A stretch of 64,000 bases of DNA, taken from the NCBI GenBank assembly GCA_964537685.1, contig CAZICM010000017.1, positions 62,001 to 126,000 of the forward strand, read 5' to 3'. Below the pieces are notes generated by a model, which was not told the origin of the DNA, did not search any database, and saw only the letters and a list, made by a program, of their open reading frames with translations. Source of the stretch: CAZICM01 sp964537685. GTDB taxonomy: Bacteria > Myxococcota_A > Polyangia > Polyangiales > Polyangiaceae. Position 1 is the first letter of the stretch. The number at the start of each line of letters is the position of its first letter. The translations under genes were made by a program, and so were the position numbers. Positions 24,943-32,863 of the stretch are shown here, in pieces.

Positions 24943-25898
24943 GGAAGTGCCTCCGAATCCGATAAATCGACGCCGAGGATGTCTTCAACGGCGGTTTCTA
25001 TCAATACAAGCGCATTCGGTCCCAATGTTTGCGGATGTGAAAGCGCAAGAGGCGTGAGTCCAGCGCGCAGGGCTACGCGAAGGCGGGCGATATGGGGTTC
25101 GGGCGCGCGCTGTTCGAGATAGGCGAGCACGCGGTTGACGCGATCGACTTCTTCGGCGGATGCGCGCACAGGCGAATGAACGGGCGTGAGATGAGCCGCC
25201 GCGACGGCCGCATGTCCTCCGACGGCAGGCAGGCCGGCGGGCTCTGCCGGATGAGCGCCGCCTTGCATGAGCGCAGAACCTTTGGAGGGAAAATCCAAGG
25301 TGCGCGGTGGTGGTTCGATGAATTCGTCGGGCATCTGGTGCACGGGTACGGGCGCGTGCGGTTCGCGGTAGGCAAAGGAAGCCAGGGCGGGCGCGGCGTT
25401 GCCAGGGGCTTCGAGCGTGGCAGGAGCCTCTGCGGATGGCGCATCCACCGTGTTCCGGATAAGGGAAAGATCGGCAGGGCTGCGCCATTTGGGCAGGAGG
25501 GAGGCCGCGATGCGCGACGCTACAAAACGGGCCATTCCCAAGGGGATCGAGCCTTCAAACACACAGGCCAGCGCATAGGCTCCCGTGTGGGTGACGATGA
25601 CCGCTTGCTCGCCCATTTCTAAGGTAATGAATTTTATTGGTATTGGAGAAATATCCGATTGTGGCGCGGCAATTTCGAGATGTCCAAGCGCCTCTCGGCA
25701 TGCGCGATAGGCACTCCAAAGACCGGCCACGGCCATCGGAATATCGAGGCCCGCGCCCGCGCGTACCCACTGCGCCCGAAGTCGTCCTGTATGAGGGTGA
25801 AACACAAAAATCGCCCCCAAAGGATCGACGCCAAAGGCTAGGCCATCGATGGCCAGCGCCGCGCTCTCATCGCGCTCGGAGCTCAGCCGCTCTCCCAT
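24939..25898 (-). CDS. Roadblock/LC7-like N-terminal domain protein
   Basis: A 319-residue protein whose ATG overlaps the previous stop by 16 bp. Residues 14-150 have a profilin-like alternation (DPLGAIFVFHPHTGRLRAQW, a helix, then VIVTHTGAYALACVF), which suggests a diverged Roadblock/LC7 domain. Residues 165-245 are Pro/Ala-rich and probably disordered. The last 75 residues form a helical domain (EEVDRVNRVLAYLEQRA, LGPNALVLIETAVEDIL) of unknown identity. The operon also has a clearer Roadblock protein, so a heterodimer is possible. Assignment rests on pattern only. Confidence 0.6.
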   Translation of the reverse strand: MGERLSSERDESAALAIDGLAFGVDPLGAIFVFHPHTGRLRAQWVRAGAGLDIPMAVAGLWSAYRACREALGHLEIAAPQSDISPIPIKFITLEMGEQAVIVTHTGAYALACVFEGSIPLGMARFVASRIAASLLPKWRSPADLSLIRNTVDAPSAEAPATLEAPGNAAPALASFAYREPHAPVPVHQMPDEFIEPPPRTLDFPSKGSALMQGGAHPAEPAGLPAVGGHAAVAAAHLTPVHSPVRASAEEVDRVNRVLAYLEQRAPEPHIARLRVALRAGLTPLALSHPQTLGPNALVLIETAVEDILGVDLSDSEALP

Positions 25899-26695
25899 AA
25901 TCCGCCTTTCAGCGCTTCATCGAGGGCGTGGCGGCAGGCCAGCCGGATGGCGTGGGATTGCCGGGGCGTGAGAGGCACGCCGCGCATAAAGCCAACCACG
26001 TACACCGATGCGCCGGATTGAAATCCAATGAGCTGAAATACAGGGCCCTCGCCGATATGAAGCTCGAAGCTCGATGCGGCGTTTCCAGGAATGGATGCGG
26101 CAAGGGATGTGATGGATGCGGCGACCATGCCTGTCGACGCGAGTTTGGCATCGGCGTCCATCGCGGCCGCCGCCGAACCTGCAAGGGGATATCCCGATGC
26201 GTCGGCCAGAAATACGTCGCTCGCGCCTGTCGCTTCGCCAATCCATGCGACGATTTTTTCGCAGCGTTCAATGGGGCTTGTGACGCCGCTGAGGTCGGGA
26301 AGTTTGGGCGGCTGAGGCTTGCGCTGGTCTGCCGAAGGTTCGTCTCCGCTTTGCGCGGGAGGCGGAGGAAGCTCGGTCGGGCTCATCGCATTCACAGGCT
26401 GATGAGCCGTAATCGGCATGGGTTCGGGAGGCGGAACCACGGGCGTGGGGCCTGCGCCGACGATGTTTGTGCGCTCGGTGGGAATGCGTGCGGGCCTTGG
26501 AATAAAGGGCTGTTCTTGAAGCGCGTTCAGAGGCGCGGCGGCTATTTCGTCGGCATCGCCATCGCCCGGTGTTTGAACGAACGAGACCAGGGGAGCGGTG
26601 CTGATGGGCGCGGGTTTTTCGTCGCCGTGCGTAAGAGAAGCGGCGGTGGCGATGGCCGAGCTGAGATCGTCAAACAAGGAGCGGGATCGGGCCAT
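25883..26695 (-). CDS. Roadblock/LC7 domain protein
   Basis: About 270 residues from the ATG at 26695, which has a strong ribosome site (AAGGAGGA, 5 bp spacer) inside the end of the ParA gene; a further in-frame start at 26731 lacks one. Residues 1-130 are Pro/Ala-rich and likely disordered. The C-terminal 135 residues resemble Roadblock/LC7: ERCEKIVAWIGEATGASDVFLADASGYPL, then SLAASIPGNAASSFELHIGEGPVFQL and a final helix RQSHAIRLACRHALDEAL. Such domains regulate small GTPases or form scaffolds (MglB in Myxococcus). No MglA-like GTPase lies beside it; a ParA-type ATPase does. Confidence 0.68.
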   Translation of the reverse strand: MARSRSLFDDLSSAIATAASLTHGDEKPAPISTAPLVSFVQTPGDGDADEIAAAPLNALQEQPFIPRPARIPTERTNIVGAGPTPVVPPPEPMPITAHQPVNAMSPTELPPPPAQSGDEPSADQRKPQPPKLPDLSGVTSPIERCEKIVAWIGEATGASDVFLADASGYPLAGSAAAAMDADAKLASTGMVAASITSLAASIPGNAASSFELHIGEGPVFQLIGFQSGASVYVVGFMRGVPLTPRQSHAIRLACRHALDEALKGGLWESG

Positions 26696-27488
26696 CGTCC
26701 TCCTCCTTGTCGCGATCGGTTTCAGGCTCAAGGCGAACCAAAATTTCGTTGGCCAGTTGATCGAAAATGCGGGCCAAGGGAGGCGGGCGCCTGGACATCA
26801 AGAGCAGCGGCGCGCCCCGCAGCGATGCCTCGAGAAAGGTTTGATCGCGCGGGATTACCGTGTCGAGGATCATCCCGCCTGGAAACTTCGTCCATAGGGT
26901 TTCGGCGACTTCGAGCGATGCCGCGACTTCGCGGTCGAACATGGATAGGACGATGCCGAGCAGGCTGAGTTTGGGATTTTTCTCGGTGCGGATGCGCTCG
27001 ACGAGCGCGAGCAACTGGCCTACGGAACGCAAGGCCAAGGGTTCGGCTTGAAGCGGCGAAAGCACATGCGTTGAAGCTTCAAGCGCGCGGGTCGTGACTT
27101 TGCCCAAGCCCGCCGGGCAATCGACGATCACGATGTCGAATTCGGTATCGAGCTTCGAGAGCAGGGCGGCAATCGCGCCTCCCCGGGCGAGCGCGTCTTC
27201 AAATCCAGAAACCGTTGCCGGATCGACACGGCCCACGCCCAGCACCGAGAGCTGAGGATCGCGGGTTTTGATTAAGACTTTTTCGATGGTTTCTACGCCG
27301 GTGAGAAGCTCGGCGATTCCAGCGCGGGCGCGATCGGGAAGGCCCAGCGAAAGGCCCAAACTTCCCTGGGCATCGAATTCTGTGATGAGCGTCCGGTGTC
27401 CCGCGCGGGCGAGCGCGAGGCCGAGATTGAGAGAGATGGTCGTCTTACCTACGCCGCCTTTTTGACTGACAATACTGATCGTGTGCAT
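26670..27488 (-). CDS. ParA/MinD-type positioning ATPase
   Basis: A 272-residue deviant-Walker ATPase from the ATG at 27488. Walker A is KGGVGKTT (residues 10-17), followed by LITEFDAQGSLGLSLG (Walker A' region) and IVIVDCPAGLG (Walker B). No N-terminal HTH, so it is not a partition ParA with DNA operator binding; it resembles ParA-like cargo-positioning proteins such as PomZ or MipZ. The acidic tail after RLEPETDRDKEEDDG follows the nucleotide-binding core. It overlaps the LC7 gene by 26 bp. There is no ParB or parS nearby, pointing to protein cargo, not DNA. Confidence 0.88.
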   Translation of the reverse strand: MHTISIVSQKGGVGKTTISLNLGLALARAGHRTLITEFDAQGSLGLSLGLPDRARAGIAELLTGVETIEKVLIKTRDPQLSVLGVGRVDPATVSGFEDALARGGAIAALLSKLDTEFDIVIVDCPAGLGKVTTRALEASTHVLSPLQAEPLALRSVGQLLALVERIRTEKNPKLSLLGIVLSMFDREVAASLEVAETLWTKFPGGMILDTVIPRDQTFLEASLRGAPLLLMSRRPPPLARIFDQLANEILVRLEPETDRDKEEDDGPIPLLV

Positions 27489-27527
27489 GCGCCTCTCGCC
27501 CAAGCTGGGGCTGGTCTTCTGGTTCGA

Positions 27528-27944
27528 TCAGAGAAGCGAAATCCGCTTCATTAGCGTGCCGCACAGATCGGAACCCGCATTGCGCTGCCGCTCGATGTTC
27601 AGGCCGGTCCGGAAGGTTTTGTCGGCCTGCTGCGTATCGCCCGTCATCGCGTAGCACATGCCCAAAAGCTCGTAATCCGCAGGCTCTTCAAAGCTCGCAA
27701 CCAATTGCTGAAGCGGCCCGATGGCAGCGCGGTGAGCTTCAACGACAGCTTCGCTCGGATTGTTTGGAATGCCCTTCGCCAAGATCATCAGCTTGAGGGA
27801 CTGACGCTGATCCTCAGGCCGGTGCATCATAAATTCAGGGTCTTCGAAGAGGTTTCGGTAGCCTAGGTAGGCTTCCTCGAGCTTGCCTTCCTTGCCCAGC
27901 CTCATGATGCTCTTGATGACAGAAACGAGCGCCTCGTTGGCCAT
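27528..27944 (-). CDS. TPR-like helical protein, first gene of ParA operon
   Basis: A 138-residue soluble protein from the ATG at 27944; the frame runs on to 28058 but without a signal or ribosome site. It is built of helix pairs (EALVSVIKSIMRLGKEGKLEEAYLGYRNLF, then ADYELLGMCYAMTGDTQQADKTFRTGL), the last of which is a good TPR-like unit. It lies 40 bp upstream of the ParA gene and is probably cotranscribed. It may be the adaptor that brings cargo to the ATPase, which is inference. Confidence 0.7.
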   Translation of the reverse strand: MANEALVSVIKSIMRLGKEGKLEEAYLGYRNLFEDPEFMMHRPEDQRQSLKLMILAKGIPNNPSEAVVEAHRAAIGPLQQLVASFEEPADYELLGMCYAMTGDTQQADKTFRTGLNIERQRNAGSDLCGTLMKRISLL

Positions 27945-28040
27945 AGGCGAACGATACACAGAGCAGCCGGCGATCGGGAGAGCGTTCGAAGAGCTTTGCT
28001 TGGCGGACAGATGCAAAGCCGCGCGGAATGCAGACGGGCG

Positions 28041-28069
28041 TTGACATTCCCGCGTCAATGGAGCACCGT
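28041..28069 (+). promoter_or_regulatory. weak promoter candidate for tRNA-Cys
   Basis: A perfect -35 hexamer TTGACA (28041-28046) lies 17 bp before CACCGT, a poor -10. TTGAC is also half of an inverted repeat with GTCAA (28054-28058). Position, about 32-60 bp before the tRNA, is right for its promoter. Confidence 0.3.
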
Positions 28070-28100
28070 GCGCGTCCTGCGGAAGGCAGTGCCTCTTCGC

Positions 28101-28172
28101 GGTGAGGTAGCCAAGTGGTTAGGCAACGGTTTGCAAAACCGTTATACGCGGGTTCGAATCCCGTCCTCACCT
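28101..28172 (+). tRNA. tRNA-Cys (anticodon GCA)
   Basis: The 72 bases fold as a full cloverleaf: acceptor GGTGAGG with CCTCACC, a D arm GCC-GGC, an anticodon stem ACGGT/ACCGT around TTGCAAA (anticodon GCA) and a T arm GCGGG/CCCGT around TTCGAAT. The discriminator is T73, the identity base for cysteine. The 3' CCA is not encoded in full (CCG follows). It is the only tRNA seen in this window. Confidence 0.95.
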
Positions 28173-28228
28173 CCGGTCGTCCCTGCGTTGTAAGAGCGTG
28201 TCCCTGAACTGCCTGCTTGGGATACAAC

Positions 28229-31200
28229 ATGCCAATGCGGCGCGCGCTCACCTCACGCAGCTCGGCAACGTCCACACAGGCGGCGAAGACGGCGCCTAAG
28301 CTTCACAGTGCCATTGCGGCGCTCGGGTTGTTCGCCCTGCTCGGCGGATGCGCGGAACAGAGCAGCACGGCCGTGCCCGCATCTGTGCCACATGCGCCTA
28401 AACGCCTTGCCGAAAGCGCAGACGGGCGGCAGCGAAAGCCATCGGCAAATACGCTGAATGCCTACACGCTGGACGCTGCGGGCCCTCGCCCTGCTCTTCA
28501 GGAAGCTCTTCTTGAGAAAGGGGAGCGCGGATTTTTAATCGATGGAGCCCGGATTATTGTCGGTCCGTTTGGCGCGCGTAAAATTCCCCAAACGACGCGC
28601 ATCAATTTAAACGCATTTGTTCGCATTCCGATGCATTTGGGCGGCGGATTTTTATTCCGGACATCCAGCGCGCTATTTCAATCCTCGTCGTTTGATGGAC
28701 CTCTCAATCCGGTTGTATCTATTCCAGGAGCCATTTCAAGTATATCGTTTGGGCCGAAGAGCATTGTTCTGCGGGCTTCTGAAGGCGACAGGATTAGCCT
28801 CGGGGTTCCGGACTTTCGCGAAGTCCCCCCTTCGCCGCCCGGCTTGGTGGATGTGCAGTCTTTGGGCGATGGGCGCGCGCTGGCCATTGCCGAATTTGGA
28901 CGTATTTTATCGACAATCGATCGAGGTGCAACTTGGAGCGATAGGACAGCCAAACTATCGGCTCCACCGACGGAACTCCTTCAAATCGACGGCGAGATTT
29001 GGGTCCGGGATGAAAATGGCCGGGTCTACAAACTGGATCAAAGCGGGGATTTGCGATCTTATGATCGATTGCCCGATCAATCTGTTAAAAATAAATTGCC
29101 ATCGGCGTGGCGGGGCCCTGAAAGTCCGCTCCGGACGGCGCTGAAAAAGGGTGTTCCGCTCGATTCTTCGACTGCGCTTGTCGCGGAAGCAGGCGACATT
29201 TGGCGGGTCGATCTGCGTTCGGGCGCCTTGCTTTCAAAAATCGATTTCACGCTTCCGCCGGCGGCTCAGTGCGAAGGACTGAAATCATTCGATGATATTG
29301 TTTTTGTATGCTCGGGTGGTGGAACATCGCTGGTCGTGTCGGGGCCAATTTCAGGGGAAAATTTCAAAGCGGAGCGTACTTTTAGTGTAGATGGTCAATT
29401 TTATGCAAGTGACGACGGAGGACTGGTGCTGGGCGCGCCGTGTACGCCCGCAAAGAGCTCTCCTTTTGGCGCATGCGTAAGAAAAGCCAATGGGGAATGG
29501 GAAGACCTGAGTATCGATCCTGCACCGGTGAGGGACGGTGAAAACGGACTGCCTGCCGACTCGGCCATCAGGATTTCCCGATGGATACCGCGCGCCGATA
29601 CGATGCCGCTGGCCATTTCGGTGAGTGGGGCCAATATCGCGGCGCACGATCCATTGACCAATAAAAGCACGCTATGGAAAGGGCTCGGCTATGGGGATAT
29701 TATTTTAATCGTCGAGCAAGGGCCAAAGCAGGCTTTCCGCGGCCGCTCCATGATTATCGATTCGGGATGGACGGTAGCCCAGGATGGAGGCGTATGGGGC
29801 TGGTCGGGCACGACGCGATCGGTACATGTGAGGCCCGATGGGGTAATTCAGTTATCGCCCTACCCTTTTGATTCGGGTTTCCCCGTGGGCGCGCTGGGTT
29901 TATTCCGGACACGCGATGGACGGCTCTATCAAAGCAGCGATCATGGGCGTTCTTTTATTGAAGTGCAGACTCCGCCAACACTTTCATTTATACCATCAAA
30001 TCAACAAATGTGTTCGGCGGTGGGCTGTGATTTAGGCCATTGGATTCGCTTGGGCTGGCCCGCGCAGCCGCCGGTGAATGAGCCCGAGGGAGCGGCTCTT
30101 CCGCCCGCGCCCGAGCTTTCTGCGCCTTTGTTGCCTGAATTGGTCTGCAATTCAAAAGGAGAGCAAAAAACAAGACAATTGGCGGTATCGCCTGCTTCGC
30201 CCGAGGATTTTGGAATGGGCGCGGTTCGCATTCCCCTTTCGGGCGAGTTGCCCAACGGCGACAATTTTATTTATGGGGCGAACCCAATATCCAGGCAGCT
30301 TTGGCATCCGATGCGGGGCGATACGGGCGGAATGGACGGCCATCTGCGCGCGCTGGTGCATGGCTTTGGCATTGAGTTCACCGACAACTCTGATTTTAAT
30401 GCGATGACGCCGGCCTTTGTGGTGCTCGGCCCCAACCGGAACTCCAGCGCATTTCAGCGCACGGTTTCATTTGCCGAGCCTTTTGATCCAGCCTTTTCCG
30501 TGCGCTCGGTGAATTATGGTCTCGGTGCGATGGTGAGCGCGGTGAGGGCCTCTGGAAATCCGATCGGAAATATATTAAATACGGATGGATTAAATCTCCA
30601 GGCATTTGTCCCTATGCTTTCGGCCGATCCGGCGGGGGCCACGGAATATCTATTCAACGTCGCGGCCGAGGCCGGTGAAATCTTCGGCACACTGGGCGGC
30701 GGGGCTTCGCCAAAGATTCGATTTTGGGCCACTCGTACCGGAAATTCTTCGCCGCTCAGCGCGATCGCATTGTCAGCCAATGAAATCGCAATGCTAGCGA
30801 TGGATACCGACGGAAAAGAAAGGGTCTATTCAATAAAACCCGGGAGTATCTCACTCCTCTTTGAGCTTCCCGAATCCATTAATCCGCAACAAATGCCAGC
30901 CAATCCCGATGCATTGGCAATTGGGCCCCAGGGGAGCCTGGCGGTTATTCGGACGCCTTCGGGAACGAGACCCGCATCCTCTTTCGATCCCGCCCTATTG
31001 TTCAAAGGCTTTCCCCAATCTCCGGCTAGCGCTCCGGTGGCGCTTGCCCCTTGGTCCAAGCTCCTGCCCGCGGACGATCCTGCATGCCAACAGGATACGG
31101 GTGCATTTCGATCGATTATCCACACCTCCGCTCCTTGGATAAAAGTGAGAGGGGGCAAAAGCTCCGACCTGATAAGCCCGATGATGAGCGCTAAAATCGC

Positions 31201-31396
31201 TTGGGGGCAAGGACAAGCATGTGTCGAAGCATTAGAGCTCCCTGAACGGACAGAGGACTTAAGCTCGGGAATACGGGCTGAAACGATCATTGTCGCTCAA
31301 TTCACAGGAAAACGCTTGGCTGCGCGGGGTTTTGTGACAAGAGGCGCGGAGACGAGTCATCCTTTGAGTTGCTCTATCGCAATGCCACCACCCTAA
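28229..31396 (+). CDS. large Asp-box (beta-propeller-like) lipoprotein
   Basis: A 1,055-residue lipoprotein from the ATG at 28229 (a second Met at 28235). A basic N-terminus, core AIAALGLFALLGGC and a Cys near residue 42 form a lipoprotein signal. Asp-box motifs of the S-x-D-x-G-x-T-W type appear: STIDRGATWS at about 228-237 and SSDHGRSF near 568. These mark beta-propeller blades of the sialidase/Vps10 kind. The rest is beta-rich with no catalytic motif. It likely sits on the outer surface. The tRNA-Cys lies just upstream, the P450 gene 42 bp downstream. Confidence 0.72.
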   Translation: MPMRRALTSRSSATSTQAAKTAPKLHSAIAALGLFALLGGCAEQSSTAVPASVPHAPKRLAESADGRQRKPSANTLNAYTLDAAGPRPALQEALLEKGERGFLIDGARIIVGPFGARKIPQTTRINLNAFVRIPMHLGGGFLFRTSSALFQSSSFDGPLNPVVSIPGAISSISFGPKSIVLRASEGDRISLGVPDFREVPPSPPGLVDVQSLGDGRALAIAEFGRILSTIDRGATWSDRTAKLSAPPTELLQIDGEIWVRDENGRVYKLDQSGDLRSYDRLPDQSVKNKLPSAWRGPESPLRTALKKGVPLDSSTALVAEAGDIWRVDLRSGALLSKIDFTLPPAAQCEGLKSFDDIVFVCSGGGTSLVVSGPISGENFKAERTFSVDGQFYASDDGGLVLGAPCTPAKSSPFGACVRKANGEWEDLSIDPAPVRDGENGLPADSAIRISRWIPRADTMPLAISVSGANIAAHDPLTNKSTLWKGLGYGDIILIVEQGPKQAFRGRSMIIDSGWTVAQDGGVWGWSGTTRSVHVRPDGVIQLSPYPFDSGFPVGALGLFRTRDGRLYQSSDHGRSFIEVQTPPTLSFIPSNQQMCSAVGCDLGHWIRLGWPAQPPVNEPEGAALPPAPELSAPLLPELVCNSKGEQKTRQLAVSPASPEDFGMGAVRIPLSGELPNGDNFIYGANPISRQLWHPMRGDTGGMDGHLRALVHGFGIEFTDNSDFNAMTPAFVVLGPNRNSSAFQRTVSFAEPFDPAFSVRSVNYGLGAMVSAVRASGNPIGNILNTDGLNLQAFVPMLSADPAGATEYLFNVAAEAGEIFGTLGGGASPKIRFWATRTGNSSPLSAIALSANEIAMLAMDTDGKERVYSIKPGSISLLFELPESINPQQMPANPDALAIGPQGSLAVIRTPSGTRPASSFDPALLFKGFPQSPASAPVALAPWSKLLPADDPACQQDTGAFRSIIHTSAPWIKVRGGKSSDLISPMMSAKIAWGQGQACVEALELPERTEDLSSGIRAETIIVAQFTGKRLAARGFVTRGAETSHPLSCSIAMPPP

Positions 31397-31437
31397 ATAC
31401 TCAAGTTTTTCGCTGTATTTCCAGGAGAAGACTTCTA

Positions 31438-32862
31438 ATGCCCAAACTCACAGGCTTCCCCCGGGTGAACATTCAAGGCCCCCGCCCCTTTCCGCTCTTG
31501 GGCCATCTGCCCCGGCTGTTTCAGTTCTTGGATGATCCTATCCGGGCCGTGATGGACCTTCGGCGCCATGGGGATATCGTTGGCATTGCCGAGGGTTGCC
31601 CTGCTCTGGTCTGCGTCTTTGGGCCGGAGCGCAATAGGGAAGTGCTGTCCAAACCGGCCGAATTCAGGCACGATGAAGACTTTATTAAAAGCCCTCCTGG
31701 TTCAGCCCTATCCCAAACCACAAAATTCCTGGTGGGCATTAACGGCGAAGAGCACCGGCGGCACCGGAGGCTGATGATGCCGGCCTTTTCCCGCAGCGCA
31801 TTGGAGGGCTATGCGGCGGAAATCGTTCAGACGGCCGATCATATCATCGATCGCTGGCCGATTGGAATGACGGTCGATCTCGATACCATGCTGCGGGATT
31901 TGGCTTTGTCCATCGCTGTACGCACGCTTTTTGGGCTCGACGTAAAAAATGGCGCCACAGAACTGGGAGAAACAGCGGCAGAATTTTTGGTTCACTTGAC
32001 ATCTCCCATGGGCATTCTGCTGCGCGTAAATATCCCAGGAACGCCTTATTACAAGGGGATTAAGCTGGGGGACAAGCTCCTTGGCCTTCTTGAACGGCTT
32101 ATCGCCGAAAAAAGGCAGAGCGGCCGAGCGGAAAACGATGCCCTGGCCATGCTGATCCGGGCTGTGGATGAAGATGGTTCGAGATTTTCGGACACCGAGC
32201 TTTTGGCCGAGGCCGTTACACTGTTTGTGGCGGGTCACGAAACAACGGCCAAAACGCTAAGCTGGACCCTATTTTTGCTCGATCGTCATCCAGAAATTTT
32301 GATGGATGTTCTGGATGAGATAGACCGTGTGCTGGGAAAGCGGCCGGTCACCGCCGAGGATATTCCGCGTATGCCATTGCTAGATCGGGTGATTCGAGAA
32401 AGCATGCGTGTTCTTGCCCCTGTGCCTATACTCTTTCTCCGGGTTGCGGCCCATCCCATTGAGCTTGGAGGCGTCATGCTTCCCCAAGGAGCCAATGTTG
32501 TCGTGAGTCCTTATGCCACCCATCACGATCCGGATTTATATTCCCAGCCCAAGCAATTTCTGCCTTCCCGCTGGGAAAAGCTCGAGCCGAGCGCCTATGA
32601 ATATCTGCCTTTTGGGGCTGGACCCCGCATTTGCGTGGGAGCTTTGTTTGCACACCAATCCCTTCGCTTGATCCTTCCGACGCTGCTTCAGAAAACGCGT
32701 ATCAAAGTAGCGCAGAATGCGGTCATTTCAAGAATAACACGGGGGAATATTCTGATGCCTCGCTATGGAATCCCTGTGCGCGTCGATAGGCCCCACCGAA
32801 GAAAGATGAAACCCGAAGCAATACGGGGGAATATCGTTGACATGGTAGAGTTAAAGGGATAA
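31438..32862 (+). CDS. cytochrome P450
   Basis: A 474-residue P450 from the ATG at 31438 (AGGAGA upstream); a 23-codon extension is rejected. The oxygen-binding I-helix is AGHETT (265-270), the ExxR is ESMR (321-324), and the heme loop is FGAGPRICVG (392-401) with Cys399 as thiolate ligand. The layout and IPRMPLLDRVIRESMR resemble class II-type bacterial P450s close to CYP4/CYP102 or CYP110-like fatty-acid/terpene hydroxylases. No reductase or ferredoxin domain is attached. It leads an operon with a PLP-fusion protein (1 bp gap) and a GMC oxidoreductase, so its product may pass to those. Confidence 0.93.
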   Translation: MPKLTGFPRVNIQGPRPFPLLGHLPRLFQFLDDPIRAVMDLRRHGDIVGIAEGCPALVCVFGPERNREVLSKPAEFRHDEDFIKSPPGSALSQTTKFLVGINGEEHRRHRRLMMPAFSRSALEGYAAEIVQTADHIIDRWPIGMTVDLDTMLRDLALSIAVRTLFGLDVKNGATELGETAAEFLVHLTSPMGILLRVNIPGTPYYKGIKLGDKLLGLLERLIAEKRQSGRAENDALAMLIRAVDEDGSRFSDTELLAEAVTLFVAGHETTAKTLSWTLFLLDRHPEILMDVLDEIDRVLGKRPVTAEDIPRMPLLDRVIRESMRVLAPVPILFLRVAAHPIELGGVMLPQGANVVVSPYATHHDPDLYSQPKQFLPSRWEKLEPSAYEYLPFGAGPRICVGALFAHQSLRLILPTLLQKTRIKVAQNAVISRITRGNILMPRYGIPVRVDRPHRRKMKPEAIRGNIVDMVELKG

Positions 32863-32863
32863 T

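Noticed and set aside
25928..26968. A 346-codon plus-strand frame opposite the LC7 and ParA genes
   Set aside because: Antisense shadow; Cys/Arg/Gly-rich with no fold pattern, and the minus-strand genes are well supported.
27488..28100. Possible partition locus (parABS) around the ParA-type gene
   Set aside because: No ParB gene and no parS-like 16 bp palindrome seen near it; the neighbours are LC7 and V4R proteins.
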